Notes: generated by a model not told the origin, from the sequence alone. DNA of 64,000 nucleotides from Pseudomonadota bacterium (GCA_018819925.1 JAHJPG010000087.1:1-64000), one strand, 5' to 3'. Positions 7,666 to 15,960 are shown, counted from the stretch's first letter. Numbers and translations are program-made.

Positions 7666-8943
7666 TCAGGGTTTGAAATAGCCCCGGGGCACCACCGATA
7701 TCCCCCTGGAGGTGAGAGTGAAGCGCTCGGCGTCCTCGCGGGGGTTCAGGCCTATCTCGGTGCCCTCGGGCAGGTGGTTGTTTTTGTCGATGATGACCTT
7801 TTTTAGCTTGCAGTGCCGCCCGATGGTCACGTTGTCCAAAATAACGCTCTCATCCACCTGGCTCCAGGACTGCACCACCACGTTGGGACTGAGCACCGAG
7901 TTGCGCACCACCGAGCCGCTGATGATGCAGCCCTGGCCCACCAGGGAGTCCAGGGCCTTGCCCACCCGGGTGTTGCCGCCCGCCTCGGTGGCGAAGACGA
8001 ACTTGGCCGGTGGCAGTTGGCGGCGGTAGGTGCGCAGGGGCCAGAGTTGGCCATAGAGGTTGAAGTAGGGGTCCACGCCGCACAGGTCCATGTTGGCGTT
8101 CCAGTAGGCGTCCAGGCTGCCCACGTCGCGCCAGTAGCCGCTGTCGCCGGCGCTCTGCTGTAGCTCCAGGCTGCGTTTGCCCTGTTGGTCGGTGAGCCAT
8201 ACGTAGTCGCGGATGCGGTTGCGAGCCTTGTAGGGATAGGCCATCACCTTGTAACGCCCCAGCAGGGAGGGGATGATGTCGTGGCCGAAGTCCTTGCCCT
8301 CCATGTCCTGCAGGACCTCCAAGAGCACCCTCCGGTTGAACAGGTAGATTCCCATGGAGGCCAGGGAGTGGGCTTCGTCGCCGGGGATGCATACCGGGTC
8401 CTGGGGCTTTTCGTGGAAGTCCTTTATGGCGAAGCCGCCATCCACCTCCACCACCCCATAAGAGCAGGCGGTCTCCCGGTCCACCTCGATCACCGCGATG
8501 GAAACCTCGGCTCCGCTGTCCTCGTGGCTCTTGCGGAACTGGGAGTAGTCCATCTTGTAGACGTGGTCGCCCGAGAGGATGAGCACATGGCTCAGGCTTT
8601 GGTCGCGTTCCAGCAGGTAGCTGTTTTGGCGCACGCTGTCCGCCGTGCCCTCGTACCAGCGCTCGCCGGTGCGCATCTGGGGGCTGACCGTGCGCAGGTA
8701 GTGGCCCAGGTCATAGGAGAAGATGTTCCAGCCTGCCTCCAGGTGCTCAACCAGGGATTGGCTCTTGTACTGGGGCAGGACCATCATTTTATAGATGCCG
8801 CTGTTGATGGCGTTGCTCAGGGTGATATCGATGAGGCGATAGGCGCCGCCAAAGGGCACCGAGGGCTTGGAGCGGTCCCGGGTGAGGGGGAAGAGACGCT
8901 CTCCCTTGCCGCCCGCCATGATGATGGCCAGGGTGTCTTTCAT
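7666..8943 (-). CDS. glgC: Glucose-1-phosphate adenylyltransferase
   Basis: This 425-residue enzyme makes ADP-glucose from glucose-1-phosphate and ATP, the first committed step of glycogen synthesis. The nucleotidyltransferase signature GGKGERLFPLTRDRSKP is near residues 11-27, followed by VPFGGAYRLIDITLSNAINS. The substrate-site KDFHEKPQDP and a C-terminal left-handed helix region (SVVRNSVLSPNVVV onwards) are present. Length is normal. The start follows the preceding gene's stop by three bases, with AGGAG ten bases before it. No other glycogen gene is in the window. Confidence 0.95.
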   Translation of the reverse strand: MKDTLAIIMAGGKGERLFPLTRDRSKPSVPFGGAYRLIDITLSNAINSGIYKMMVLPQYKSQSLVEHLEAGWNIFSYDLGHYLRTVSPQMRTGERWYEGTADSVRQNSYLLERDQSLSHVLILSGDHVYKMDYSQFRKSHEDSGAEVSIAVIEVDRETACSYGVVEVDGGFAIKDFHEKPQDPVCIPGDEAHSLASMGIYLFNRRVLLEVLQDMEGKDFGHDIIPSLLGRYKVMAYPYKARNRIRDYVWLTDQQGKRSLELQQSAGDSGYWRDVGSLDAYWNANMDLCGVDPYFNLYGQLWPLRTYRRQLPPAKFVFATEAGGNTRVGKALDSLVGQGCIISGSVVRNSVLSPNVVVQSWSQVDESVILDNVTIGRHCKLKKVIIDKNNHLPEGTEIGLNPREDAERFTLTSRGISVVPRGYFKP

Positions 8944-8946
8944 GGC

Positions 8947-10092
8947 TTATTTCTCCTGAGGGGTGACGGCCGGCTCCGGCGGGGGCGCGGCGCAGGCCTG
9001 GACCTCGGCCTCGCGGGGCACGAAGTGCAGGCGGTAGACCTCCAGCAGGGAGAGCATGAGGGCCAGGACCATTGGCCCCAGCACCAACCCCACCACTCCG
9101 AAGAGAATGAGGCCGCCCAGCACCGCGAAGAAGATGATAAGAGGGTGCAGGTTGGTAACCTTGCCCAGCAGCTTGGGCCGAAGCAGGTTGTCGCAAACCA
9201 AGGACGAGACCAGGCACCAAACCATGACCCCCACCCCGGGTCCGGTCTGCCCGCTGAGTAGCAAGAAAAGCCCTCCGGGCAGCCACACCACCGCCGTGCC
9301 GAAGATGGGCACCACCGAGGCAAAAACCATCACCGTGCCCCAGAAGGGACTGTTGGGCACCCCGAAGATCCAAAAGCCAATGCCGCCCAAAATGCCCTGG
9401 ATCAGGGCTAGCACCACCGTGCCGGTGAGGGTGGCCCGCATGATGTTGAGCACCTCGTCCTTGATCTGGTTGTTCAGGCTGGAGGGCATGGGACTGAGCG
9501 CCAAAAGGCGGTCTGCGGCGTGGCGTCCGTCGATGAGCAAATAAAAAGACACGATGAGCATGAGTAAGAAGTCGATCACCAGGTTGGTGATGCCCTTGAG
9601 CAGGCCGGCCAGGTTGGAGTAGAGCAGGTTGCTCACCCGCCGCACCATCTCCCCCACCTGGGTGATCACATCGCCCTTGCTGATGCCCAACACTTCGTTG
9701 AGCCGGTCGAAAAAGGGGTTCAGCTGGTCCAGGCCATTTTTGAGGGTGTTTTGCAAGCCGCCTTCTTGGATCATGTGGCTTACCGTGTTGTACAGGTCCA
9801 GGGCCTGGGTGGTGATGATTCCGATAATGAAATAAAGGGGCAGCACGAGAATCAGGGCGAAGAGAAAAACCGTGATGGTGGCGGCCAGGTATTGGCGCTT
9901 GCTCCCCACCAGCCAAAGCACCCCCACGTGTAGTGGCCAGCCCACCACCACCAGCACCACGGCCAGGAATATGGGCAGTAAAAACGGCTGGATCAGCAAA
10001 TAGGCCAAGTAGAGGATCAGCACGGTGCTGATGCCGAAGAACCAACGGCTTATGGCCGTGGCGAAGAATTTCTTTTCCGGGTCCGGGCTCAT
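8947..10092 (-). CDS. AI-2E family (PerM/YdiK-like) membrane protein
   Basis: This 381-residue protein has an N-terminal pair of hydrophobic segments (about 15-60), another at about 70-95, and several in the C-terminal half. This is the layout of the AI-2E transporter superfamily of permease-like proteins. Members are linked to autoinducer-2 export, sodium/proton antiport or unknown transport, so the substrate is open. The start at 10092 is used because the longer frame runs into the upstream gene. It lies one base after the nitrilase stop and three before glgC, inside the same operon. Confidence 0.85.
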   Translation of the reverse strand: MSPDPEKKFFATAISRWFFGISTVLILYLAYLLIQPFLLPIFLAVVLVVVGWPLHVGVLWLVGSKRQYLAATITVFLFALILVLPLYFIIGIITTQALDLYNTVSHMIQEGGLQNTLKNGLDQLNPFFDRLNEVLGISKGDVITQVGEMVRRVSNLLYSNLAGLLKGITNLVIDFLLMLIVSFYLLIDGRHAADRLLALSPMPSSLNNQIKDEVLNIMRATLTGTVVLALIQGILGGIGFWIFGVPNSPFWGTVMVFASVVPIFGTAVVWLPGGLFLLLSGQTGPGVGVMVWCLVSSLVCDNLLRPKLLGKVTNLHPLIIFFAVLGGLILFGVVGLVLGPMVLALMLSLLEVYRLHFVPREAEVQACAAPPPEPAVTPQEK

Positions 10093-10093
10093 G

Positions 10094-10918
10094 CTAGAAG
10101 ACCTTGCCCCAGGCGGGGGGCAGCAGGCGGGCATGCTTGCTGGAGTCCAGTTTGCGCCGGGCCTTGGCCAGGCCACGTTCGTTTACCTCGGCCAGGGCCA
10201 CCCTGGGTCCGGGGCCGCACTGGGCCAGCACCTCGCCCCAGGGCCCCACGATCATGGCTTGGCCCCAGGAGCGCCGCCGGCCCCCGTGTTCGCCTTCCTG
10301 GGCCGCGGCCAGGACGTAGCAGGAGTTTTCCACCGCCCGGGCGCGCACCAACAGCTCCCAGTGGTCTTTGCCCGTGGCAAAGGTGAAGGCGGCGGGAGCG
10401 GCCAAGATCCCGGCCCCCTTTAGGCGCATACGGCGGTAAATCTCTGGAAAGCGCAAGTCGTAGCAGATGGTTAGGCCAACCCGTCCCACGGGAAGGTCTG
10501 CGGTGACCAGCCGGCGGCCGGGCTTTACATAGCGGGATTCCTCCCAGGTGGCCTGCCCGGGGATGGCCAGGTCGAACATGTGTATTTTGTCGTAGTGGGC
10601 CACCAGCGCGCCCTGGGGATCTATGACGGGGCAGGTGTTGTAACCGCGCGTGGGATCGTTGCTTTTACGCGAAAACGACCCGCCGATGATCCACAGGCCC
10701 AACTCCCTGGCCTGGCCGGAGAGGAAAGCCACAGTGGGGCCGCGCAAGGGCTCTGCCGCCTGGGGCATCTTTTCCATGGCCGCTAGAAAAGAAAAATGCT
10801 CCGGTAAAACCGCTAGCTGGGCTCCCTGAAGCTTTGCCTGGGCCAAGAGCCCGCCCGCCTGCTCCAGGTTGTCCTGGCGCCGGCCGGTGCTGTTCATCTG
10901 GATTACGGCTACTCGCAT
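10094..10918 (-). CDS. Nitrilase-family (carbon-nitrogen) hydrolase
   Basis: This 274-residue cytoplasmic amidohydrolase has the Glu-Lys-Cys triad: Glu40 in VLPEHFSF, Lys111 in HYDKIHMFD, and Cys152 in TICYDLRFPEIYR. The latter two stretches match the Nit1/Nit2 branch, which includes deaminated-glutathione amidase and omega-amidase; the exact amide substrate is not determined. It is first in the leftward operon with the AI-2E protein, glgC and the GAF protein, and divergent from the DUF484-like gene. Confidence 0.9.
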   Translation of the reverse strand: MRVAVIQMNSTGRRQDNLEQAGGLLAQAKLQGAQLAVLPEHFSFLAAMEKMPQAAEPLRGPTVAFLSGQARELGLWIIGGSFSRKSNDPTRGYNTCPVIDPQGALVAHYDKIHMFDLAIPGQATWEESRYVKPGRRLVTADLPVGRVGLTICYDLRFPEIYRRMRLKGAGILAAPAAFTFATGKDHWELLVRARAVENSCYVLAAAQEGEHGGRRRSWGQAMIVGPWGEVLAQCGPGPRVALAEVNERGLAKARRKLDSSKHARLLPPAWGKVF

Positions 10919-10980
10919 GGAGCCATTATAGGGCTTTTGAGGTTGTGGCCCAAGCCAAAAGAACCCAGTTTCCCGGTTAG

Positions 10981-11009
10981 TTGCCGTGAAAGTGAGGTTG
11001 TGCTAGCAT
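10981..11009 (+). promoter_or_regulatory. Possible promoter of the DUF484-like gene
   Basis: TTGCCG (10981-10986) and TAGCAT (11004-11009) are 17 bases apart in the divergent intergenic region. The start would fall near 11016, about 50 bases before the ATG at 11067. Confidence 0.45.
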
Positions 11010-11066
11010 GGCGCCAGTATCAGGGCGGCGCGGCGGGGGGCCACGCCCAACATTGAAAGGCAAGCC

Positions 11067-11882
11067 ATGCTCACCCCGGCGGATTTGGACGAGCTGCTCA
11101 CCCAGGCCAGGCGCAACGAAGAGATTCAATCCCGCCTGGACCAGGTGGAGGAGTTTTTGCTGGCCTCGCACGAGCCTGTCGAGTTGCTGGCCCAGTTGCC
11201 GCCCACGGTGAGCGGGGTCTACCGCCTGGAAGCGGTAACCGTGGCCCTTTTGGCCGACAACCGCCGCCTGGACGTGGTGTTCGACAGCCAGGGCCAGGGT
11301 CCGCCGGGCTGCTTCCGGCGGCGGCGCAAGGAAATGCGCCTGCTGTTGGGTGATCTGGAACAGCCCTTCATGGAGGACCAACCCAGCCGGGAACTGACCC
11401 AGTTTTTCTTTCCCCAGGGGCCCCGGGTCGCCTCCATGGCGGTGCTGCCCTTGTGGGTGGGCGGCGAGATGCTGGGCAGCCTCAACCTGGGAGCCCTGGC
11501 CAGCCGGCGCTACCAAAAGGGGTTGGACACCCATTTTCTAGAGCGCCTGGGGCGCAAGACGGCCTTTGGCCTCAACGCGGCCCTGCTCTTGGAGTTGGCC
11601 CGGCGCATGGAGCAGCGCCAAGCCATGCTGGAGATGGCCGGGGCCGCTTGCCACGAACTGGCCCAGCCCCTGGCCACCCTGGAGTTGGGCCTGGAAAAGC
11701 TGCGCCGCTCTTTGGGCGCGGACGAGCCCTTGCAACAGGAAATAGGGGGGCTAATGACCCAGGTGGAGCGCCTGGGGACCATGATTCAGCAAATAAGTCG
11801 AGTGAATGATTACGTAACCCGGCCCTATGCCCAGGGCCTACGCATAGTGGATCTAGATGCGGCCAGCGGCGAAACCAGTTAA
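11067..11882 (+). CDS. DUF484/GAF-like protein with orphan histidine-kinase phosphoacceptor helix
   Basis: This 271-residue protein starts with a DUF484-like segment (about residues 1-170). It contains SMAVLPLWVGGEMLGSLNLG, the typical core of that GAF-related fold. A helical segment at about 175-255 carries GAACHELAQPLATLELGL, which resembles the H-box of HisKA dimerisation domains with His196 as phosphoacceptor. The protein ends before any ATPase domain: no N, G1 or G2 box follows. It might be phosphorylated by a partner kinase or act by dimerisation only. The stop overlaps the space before the HIT gene by no bases; the two genes are 25 bases apart and may be co-transcribed. Confidence 0.75.
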   Translation: MLTPADLDELLTQARRNEEIQSRLDQVEEFLLASHEPVELLAQLPPTVSGVYRLEAVTVALLADNRRLDVVFDSQGQGPPGCFRRRRKEMRLLLGDLEQPFMEDQPSRELTQFFFPQGPRVASMAVLPLWVGGEMLGSLNLGALASRRYQKGLDTHFLERLGRKTAFGLNAALLLELARRMEQRQAMLEMAGAACHELAQPLATLELGLEKLRRSLGADEPLQQEIGGLMTQVERLGTMIQQISRVNDYVTRPYAQGLRIVDLDAASGETS

Positions 11883-11907
11883 CCGCTGCCGGGAGGGGTT
11901 GAAAAAA

Positions 11908-12330
11908 ATGAGCGAGGAAAGCTGCATCTTCTGCGAAATCGTGGCCGGCAAAATCCCCTGCTACAAAATTTATGAGGACGAGCGGACCTTGGCCTTCATG
12001 GACATCAACCCCGTCACCCCGGGGCACGTTCTGGTTGTCCCCAAAACCCACGTGGAGAACCTTCTGGAGATGGTTCCCGGCGACCTGGCCGCAGTGCATC
12101 AGACCACCCAGAAGATGGCCGCGGCCATCACCAAGGGCCTGAACCCCGGCGGCATCGCCATTCTGCAGCTCAACGGCAAGGGGGCCAACCAGGTGGTGAT
12201 GCACTATCACGTGCATCTGATCCCCCGCAACCGGCCCAAGGACAAGCTGAAGATACTGGAATGGGAGCCCAAAAAAGGCAACGTCAGGAGCATCAAGACC
12301 AAGATGGAGAAGATCAAGGACGCGATGTAG
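11908..12330 (+). CDS. HIT-family nucleotide-binding protein
   Basis: This 140-residue protein has the histidine triad HYHVHLIPR near residues 110-118 and the N-terminal CIFCEIVAGKIPCYKIYED. Both are characteristic of HinT-like nucleoside phosphoramidase or dinucleotide hydrolase enzymes. The natural substrate is unknown. The ATG at 11908 starts at the conserved family N-terminus. GGGAGGGG precedes it by several bases; a longer frame overlaps the upstream gene. Confidence 0.92.
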   Translation: MSEESCIFCEIVAGKIPCYKIYEDERTLAFMDINPVTPGHVLVVPKTHVENLLEMVPGDLAAVHQTTQKMAAAITKGLNPGGIAILQLNGKGANQVVMHYHVHLIPRNRPKDKLKILEWEPKKGNVRSIKTKMEKIKDAM

Positions 12331-12356
12331 GGGGCGTGGCGCCCAAGGCCGAGGAA

Positions 12357-12387
12357 TGGGCTGGGTGATGCATCCTAGCCCTTTTTC
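12357..12387 (+). terminator. Terminator after the HIT gene
   Basis: GGGCT (12358-12362) pairs with AGCCC (12377-12381) across a 14-base loop and is followed by TTTTT (12382-12386). It lies about 30 bases past the HIT stop. The stem is short, so it is moderate. Confidence 0.55.
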
Positions 12388-12422
12388 TTCGGACGCCACA
12401 TGGTTTCGCATGCGTTGTAAAC

Positions 12423-12455
12423 AAAAAAAGGGCAGGGGCCATGCGGCCCCCGCCC
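12423..12455 (-). terminator. Terminator of thi4
   Basis: On the minus strand GGGCGGGGGCC (12455-12445) pairs with GGCCCCTGCCC (12440-12430), with one mismatch, around a GCAT loop. Seven T residues follow (12429-12423). It is 25 bases after the thi4 stop. Confidence 0.9.
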
Positions 12456-12479
12456 TTGGCATTTAGCGCCTTGGCTCGA

Positions 12480-13262
12480 TTACTCGCCCTGTTTGAGCCT
12501 CTCGCCCACCTCGGCGGCGGCCTTTTCGCCGCTCAGGAGCATACCGCCGAACACCGGGCCCATGCGATAGGAGCCGAACACCGCATTGGCGCACATGCCT
12601 GCGGTGTAGACCCCGGGGAAGGCCTCCTTGGTGTTGTCCAGGGTGTCGTTCTCGGCCTGCTCGGCCCACAGGGAGCGCTCGCCCACCACCTGGCCGTTGC
12701 TGGTGTGCAGGCTGGCGTCCACCTTGCGGGCGATGACGTGCAGCACCTCGGCGGCGTGGCCCGTGGCGTCTATGACCCAATCGGCCTTTATGGTCAAGGG
12801 GTCCACGTGGAGCCCTCCCATGCCCACCGCGCTCCAGTTGATGACCAGGCCGATGACCCGGGCGTGGCGGATCATAACGTCCTCCATGCTCACCAGGTTG
12901 AAGATGGTCAGCCCGGCCTTGGTGGCCACCGAGCAAAGGGTGCTGGCGCACATCACGCTGTCGGCGGTGTAGTAGCCGGGCTCGAACTCCCGGCAGGGCA
13001 CGCCGAACTCGTCCAGGATGCGCTTGGCCTGCTGTTGCACCACGATTTCGTTGAACATCATGCCGCCGCCCCACATGCCCCCGCCGATGGAGAGCTTGCG
13101 CTCGAACATGGCCACTTTGTGGCCGGCCTCGGCCAGCTTCTTGCCGGCCACCAGGCCGGCTGGGCCGCCGCCCACGATGGCCACGTCCAACTCAAGGTGG
13201 TCTTCAAGTTTCTCCATGTAGCGGCGGATGATGGCTCTGGTGATGGTGACTTCTTCGAGCAT
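12480..13262 (-). CDS. thi4: Thi4-type thiazole synthase (sulfide-dependent type)
   Basis: This 260-residue protein forms the thiazole part of thiamine from NAD and glycine. The dinucleotide-binding loop [14 protein letters not shown] is at residues 27-40, with [17 protein letters not shown] after it and [20 protein letters not shown] near the end. In the region where yeast Thi4 has its sulfur-donating cysteine, this protein reads [16 protein letters not shown] with no cysteine. His175 falls about where the archaeal enzyme has His176. That supports the catalytic, sulfide-using type rather than the suicide type. AAGGA precedes the ATG, and a TPP riboswitch lies upstream in the leader. Confidence 0.93.
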   Translation of the reverse strand: MLEEVTITRAIIRRYMEKLEDHLELDVAIVGGGPAGLVAGKKLAEAGHKVAMFERKLSIGGGMWGGGMMFNEIVVQQQAKRILDEFGVPCREFEPGYYTADSVMCASTLCSVATKAGLTIFNLVSMEDVMIRHARVIGLVINWSAVGMGGLHVDPLTIKADWVIDATGHAAEVLHVIARKVDASLHTSNGQVVGERSLWAEQAENDTLDNTKEAFPGVYTAGMCANAVFGSYRMGPVFGGMLLSGEKAAAEVGERLKQGE

Positions 13263-13300
13263 GACTCACGGTCCTTTCTGCCGTCCCCGCCAAAAGCGGA

Positions 13301-13328
13301 GGGCCGGCTTCCGTAAGGAAACCGGCCC
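13301..13328 (-). promoter_or_regulatory. Hairpin between the TPP aptamer and thi4
   Basis: On the minus strand GGGCCGG (13328-13322) and CCGGCCC (13307-13301) pair, with further TTCC/GGAA pairing inside. It sits between the aptamer and the start codon, as an expression platform should. No clean T-run follows (TCCGCTTTTGG), so it could be an imperfect terminator or an element controlling access to the ribosome binding site. Confidence 0.6.
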
Positions 13329-13349
13329 CAATACACTGCGGCGCGGCGT

Positions 13350-13434
13350 GCTTCCCTACGCTGGCATTACCCAACAGGTTCAAGGGGTCTACACCGCCAA
13401 CCGGCGTACTCTCAGCCCATAAGGGGCTCCCCCA
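13350..13434 (-). promoter_or_regulatory. TPP (THI-box) riboswitch upstream of thi4
   Basis: The minus-strand RNA shows the conserved TPP aptamer elements in order: GGGGGAGCCCC, GGGCTGAGAGTACGCC, ACCCCTTGAACCTG, and GGGTAATGCCAGCGTAGGGAAG. Together they form the P1-P5 arrangement, with the CTGAGA pyrimidine-binding loop intact. It lies about 90 bases upstream of thi4. Thiamine diphosphate binding should reduce thi4 expression. Confidence 0.97.
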
Positions 13435-13599
13435 GCAACTCGCTATGGCCCGCGTCTTGGCGAACGTGTCTATGGCTTACCTCCGGGCGCGTGCTTTTGT
13501 CAAATGCAAAAAACGCTCGCAGCTTGAGCAGGAGGGCGGGCGATGATATATTCTGCCAGTTAACCCTTAAACTTCTAACCCATGGGAGACGAGCAAGCC

Positions 13600-14793
13600 A
13601 TGCAGCTTTCCCGCCGCGTGATGAGCATTCAGCCCTCGCCCACCCTTGCCCTGAACGCCAAGGCCGACGCCATGCGCGCTCAAGGGGTGGACATTATCAA
13701 CTTCGGGGCCGGACAGCCGGATTTCCCCACTCCGGCCAATATTTGCCAAGCGGCCATAAAAGCCATAAACGACGGCTTTACCCGCTACACCCCGGTGCCG
13801 GGCACTCCGGAGCTCAAACAGGCGGTGATCAACAAGTTCAAACGGGACAACGGCCTGGAATACTCCATGGACCAGGTGATGGTCAACGTGGGAGGCAAGC
13901 ACTCCAGCTATTTGATCATGCAGGCCCTGTTGGATGATGGCGACGAAGTCATCGTGCCCGCGCCCTATTGGGTGAGCTATCCGCCCATGGTCATCCTGGC
14001 CGGAGGCAAGCCGATTATCGTTCCCACCCGGGAGCAGGACGGCTTCAAGCTGCAAATGGCCGACCTGGAAAAGGCGGTGAGCCCCAAGACCAAGGCCATA
14101 TTCATCAACTCGCCCTCCAACCCCACCGGCGGGGTGTATAGCGAGGCCGAGCTTCGCCCCCTGGCCGAGTTCTGCGCGGCCAAGGGCATCCTGATCGTCA
14201 GCGACGAGATGTACGAGCCCATCCTTTTTGACGGGCGCAGTTTTACGGCCACCGCCGCCCTGAGCCCGGCGGTGTACGAGCACACCATCACCCTCAACGG
14301 GGTGTCCAAGGCCTACGCCATGACCGGCTGGCGCATTGGCTACATGGGCGGCCCGGCGGAGTTGGTCAAGGCCTGCTCCAAGATTCAGAGCCAGTCCACC
14401 TCCAACCCCACCTCCATCGCCCAAAAGGCGGCCGAGGAGGCGTTGAACGGTCCCCAGGAGATCGTGGGCGAGATGAACCAGAGCTTTGAGCGGCGGCGCA
14501 ACCTGATAATGGACCTTATCGCCGGCCTGCCGGGGGTCACCTGCTTCCGGCCCGAGGGCAGCTTCTACGCCTTCCCCAGCTTCCACGCCTATTATGGCAA
14601 GAAGTTCGGGGGCAAGGAGATCAAGGGCTCCCAGGACCTGGCCGACTACCTGCTGGATCAGGCCGCGGTGGCCGCGGTGCCTGGCATCGCCTTTGGCGAG
14701 GACGCCTGCATCCGCTTCTCCTTCGCCATCAGCGACGAGCAGATAGAAAAGGGCATGGCCTCGGTGAAGGCCGCCCTGGCCAAACTGAGCTGA
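13600..14793 (+). CDS. Class I aspartate/aromatic aminotransferase
   Basis: This 397-residue PLP enzyme has the fold-type I residues in place. The N-terminal NFGAGQPDFPTP matches the AspC-beta branch. Asn174 in SPSNPTGG, Asp202 in IVSDEMYEPI and the PLP lysine Lys237 in GVSKAYAMTGWRIGY are all present. It most likely transfers amino groups between aspartate and 2-oxoglutarate. GGGAG lies twelve bases before the ATG at 13600; the alternative ATG at 13582 has no site. It stands alone with its own strong terminator. Confidence 0.92.
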   Translation: MQLSRRVMSIQPSPTLALNAKADAMRAQGVDIINFGAGQPDFPTPANICQAAIKAINDGFTRYTPVPGTPELKQAVINKFKRDNGLEYSMDQVMVNVGGKHSSYLIMQALLDDGDEVIVPAPYWVSYPPMVILAGGKPIIVPTREQDGFKLQMADLEKAVSPKTKAIFINSPSNPTGGVYSEAELRPLAEFCAAKGILIVSDEMYEPILFDGRSFTATAALSPAVYEHTITLNGVSKAYAMTGWRIGYMGGPAELVKACSKIQSQSTSNPTSIAQKAAEEALNGPQEIVGEMNQSFERRRNLIMDLIAGLPGVTCFRPEGSFYAFPSFHAYYGKKFGGKEIKGSQDLADYLLDQAAVAAVPGIAFGEDACIRFSFAISDEQIEKGMASVKAALAKLS

Positions 14794-14815
14794 ACACGCC
14801 CCAAGGGGCGCTTGG

Positions 14816-14844
14816 CCGGACCGGGTTCGCCCGGTCCGGTTTTT
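14816..14844 (+). terminator. Terminator of the aminotransferase gene
   Basis: CCGGACCGGG (14816-14825) pairs perfectly with CCCGGTCCGG (14830-14839) around a UUCG tetraloop, followed by TTTTT (14840-14844). The T-run overlaps the stop codon region of the convergent DUF3365 gene. Confidence 0.95.
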
Positions 14845-15823
14845 ATTTGTCGGGCGGTTGGGGGTGCTCTAGGGACGGCGCGGCTTGGTAGGGGGGGACA
14901 TCGGGATAGTGCTCGGCAAGGCACTGTGGGCACAGGCCGTGGGAAAAGTCGGCCTCGGAGTGCCGGGCGATGTAGCTCTCCAGCTTTTGCCACTGGCCGT
15001 CGGCGTCGCGTATGCTTTTGCAATGGGAGCAGATGGGCAGCAGGCCGCTGAGGGTTTGCGCCTCCCGGCGGGCCTGGTCGCGCTCTGAGATGCGCCGTTG
15101 CAGTTTTACGGCCGCCACCAGCATGGCCAGCATGGTCGCGGCCCAAAGAAGCAAGTGGGTGAGGATCAGGCCCCTGATTTCCTGGCGCCCCTGGGCCAGT
15201 AAGACCCCCATGGGCACCGTGACGCCAAGACCGCCGCGCACCTGGCCCAAGGAATAGCCCTGGGCCTGGTGGCAGCGCAGGCAGGGCTTTTCCACGTAAA
15301 GCGGCTTGAGCAGCCGCAGGGCCGGCTGCCCGTCAATTTCCACTATTTCGTGGTGTTCCTTGGCTCCTCTTTCCACTTTCAGCAAGGCTTGCCGCTCCCA
15401 GGCGTCCGGGGCGTTGCCCGGGCGGATGGGATTGAGGCTGGTGATGTGTCCCCGCACCCCGGTGCCCTTGGCTTCCAGTTCATGCACTTGACGGGTCATG
15501 TAGGCCGGGTTGATCATGGTGAGGCTGCGGCCGGAGGGGCTCTGAATGTCGCGCTCTGGCACTTTGAGGTAGGGGTTGGGGGGAGCGGCAGGCCCCGTGG
15601 GGGCGTACACCCCCCCGAATTGGGAGTTCCAGCGCCGGTAGAATACGTCTTTTTGCAAGGTGGTGCGGGCCAGGGTGAGGGCGGTGTTTCTAAGCCCCCG
15701 CTGTTGCAGGGTTAGATTCCACCAAAGGGACAGCCCGAAGAGCAAGGTGCCCAGGACCGCCAAGGCCAGCACGTAAGGCCAAATTTGGGCGCTTTTCTGG
15801 CGAGGAGCAGGATTGCCCAGCAT
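14843..15823 (-). CDS. DUF3365 membrane sensor with c-haem motif and C-terminal Cys4 module
   Basis: This 326-residue protein has an N-terminal membrane anchor (about 14-36) and an extracytoplasmic DUF3365 domain (about 40-215). That domain contains the haem-attachment motif CLRCH at 181-185 and MINPAYMTRQVHE, typical of the family. A second membrane segment (about 218-240) leads into a cytoplasmic tail. The tail LPICSHCKSIRDADGQW (263-279) and FSHGLCPQC (293-301) is a Cys4 module also found at the ends of sensor kinases and response regulators. The protein probably senses redox state or a gas via haem. No kinase, cyclase or methyl-accepting domain follows, so the output is unknown. Confidence 0.85.
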   Translation of the reverse strand: MLGNPAPRQKSAQIWPYVLALAVLGTLLFGLSLWWNLTLQQRGLRNTALTLARTTLQKDVFYRRWNSQFGGVYAPTGPAAPPNPYLKVPERDIQSPSGRSLTMINPAYMTRQVHELEAKGTGVRGHITSLNPIRPGNAPDAWERQALLKVERGAKEHHEIVEIDGQPALRLLKPLYVEKPCLRCHQAQGYSLGQVRGGLGVTVPMGVLLAQGRQEIRGLILTHLLLWAATMLAMLVAAVKLQRRISERDQARREAQTLSGLLPICSHCKSIRDADGQWQKLESYIARHSEADFSHGLCPQCLAEHYPDVPPYQAAPSLEHPQPPDK

Positions 15824-15851
15824 GGTGTCGCCCTCCAGATAATATTAAGTA

Positions 15852-15864
15852 TTAGTTTAACTAA
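15852..15864. promoter_or_regulatory. AT-rich palindrome upstream of the DUF3365 gene
   Basis: TTAGTTTAACTAA is a perfect 13-base palindrome with a central T. It lies about 30 bases upstream of the DUF3365 start in a conspicuously AT-rich patch that probably also holds the promoter. It could be an operator; no regulator is assigned. Confidence 0.35.
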
Positions 15865-15930
15865 ATAGTAAGGCCAAAAACCATGAACTTATTGCGGCTG
15901 TTTTGTAATATGGAGCAGGACAGGGCCACG

Positions 15931-15960
15931 AAAAAAGCCCGGCCCCAAGAGGGGCCGGGC
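15931..15960 (-). terminator. Terminator of the PxxKW protein gene
   Basis: On the minus strand GCCCGGCCCC (15960-15951) pairs with GGGGCCGGGC (15946-15937) around a short loop, followed by six T residues (15936-15931). It lies 27 bases after the gene's stop codon. Confidence 0.92.

Noticed and set aside
8185-10045. Long frames on both strands across glgC and the AI-2E gene
   Set aside because: They are out-of-frame readings of these two well-supported genes.
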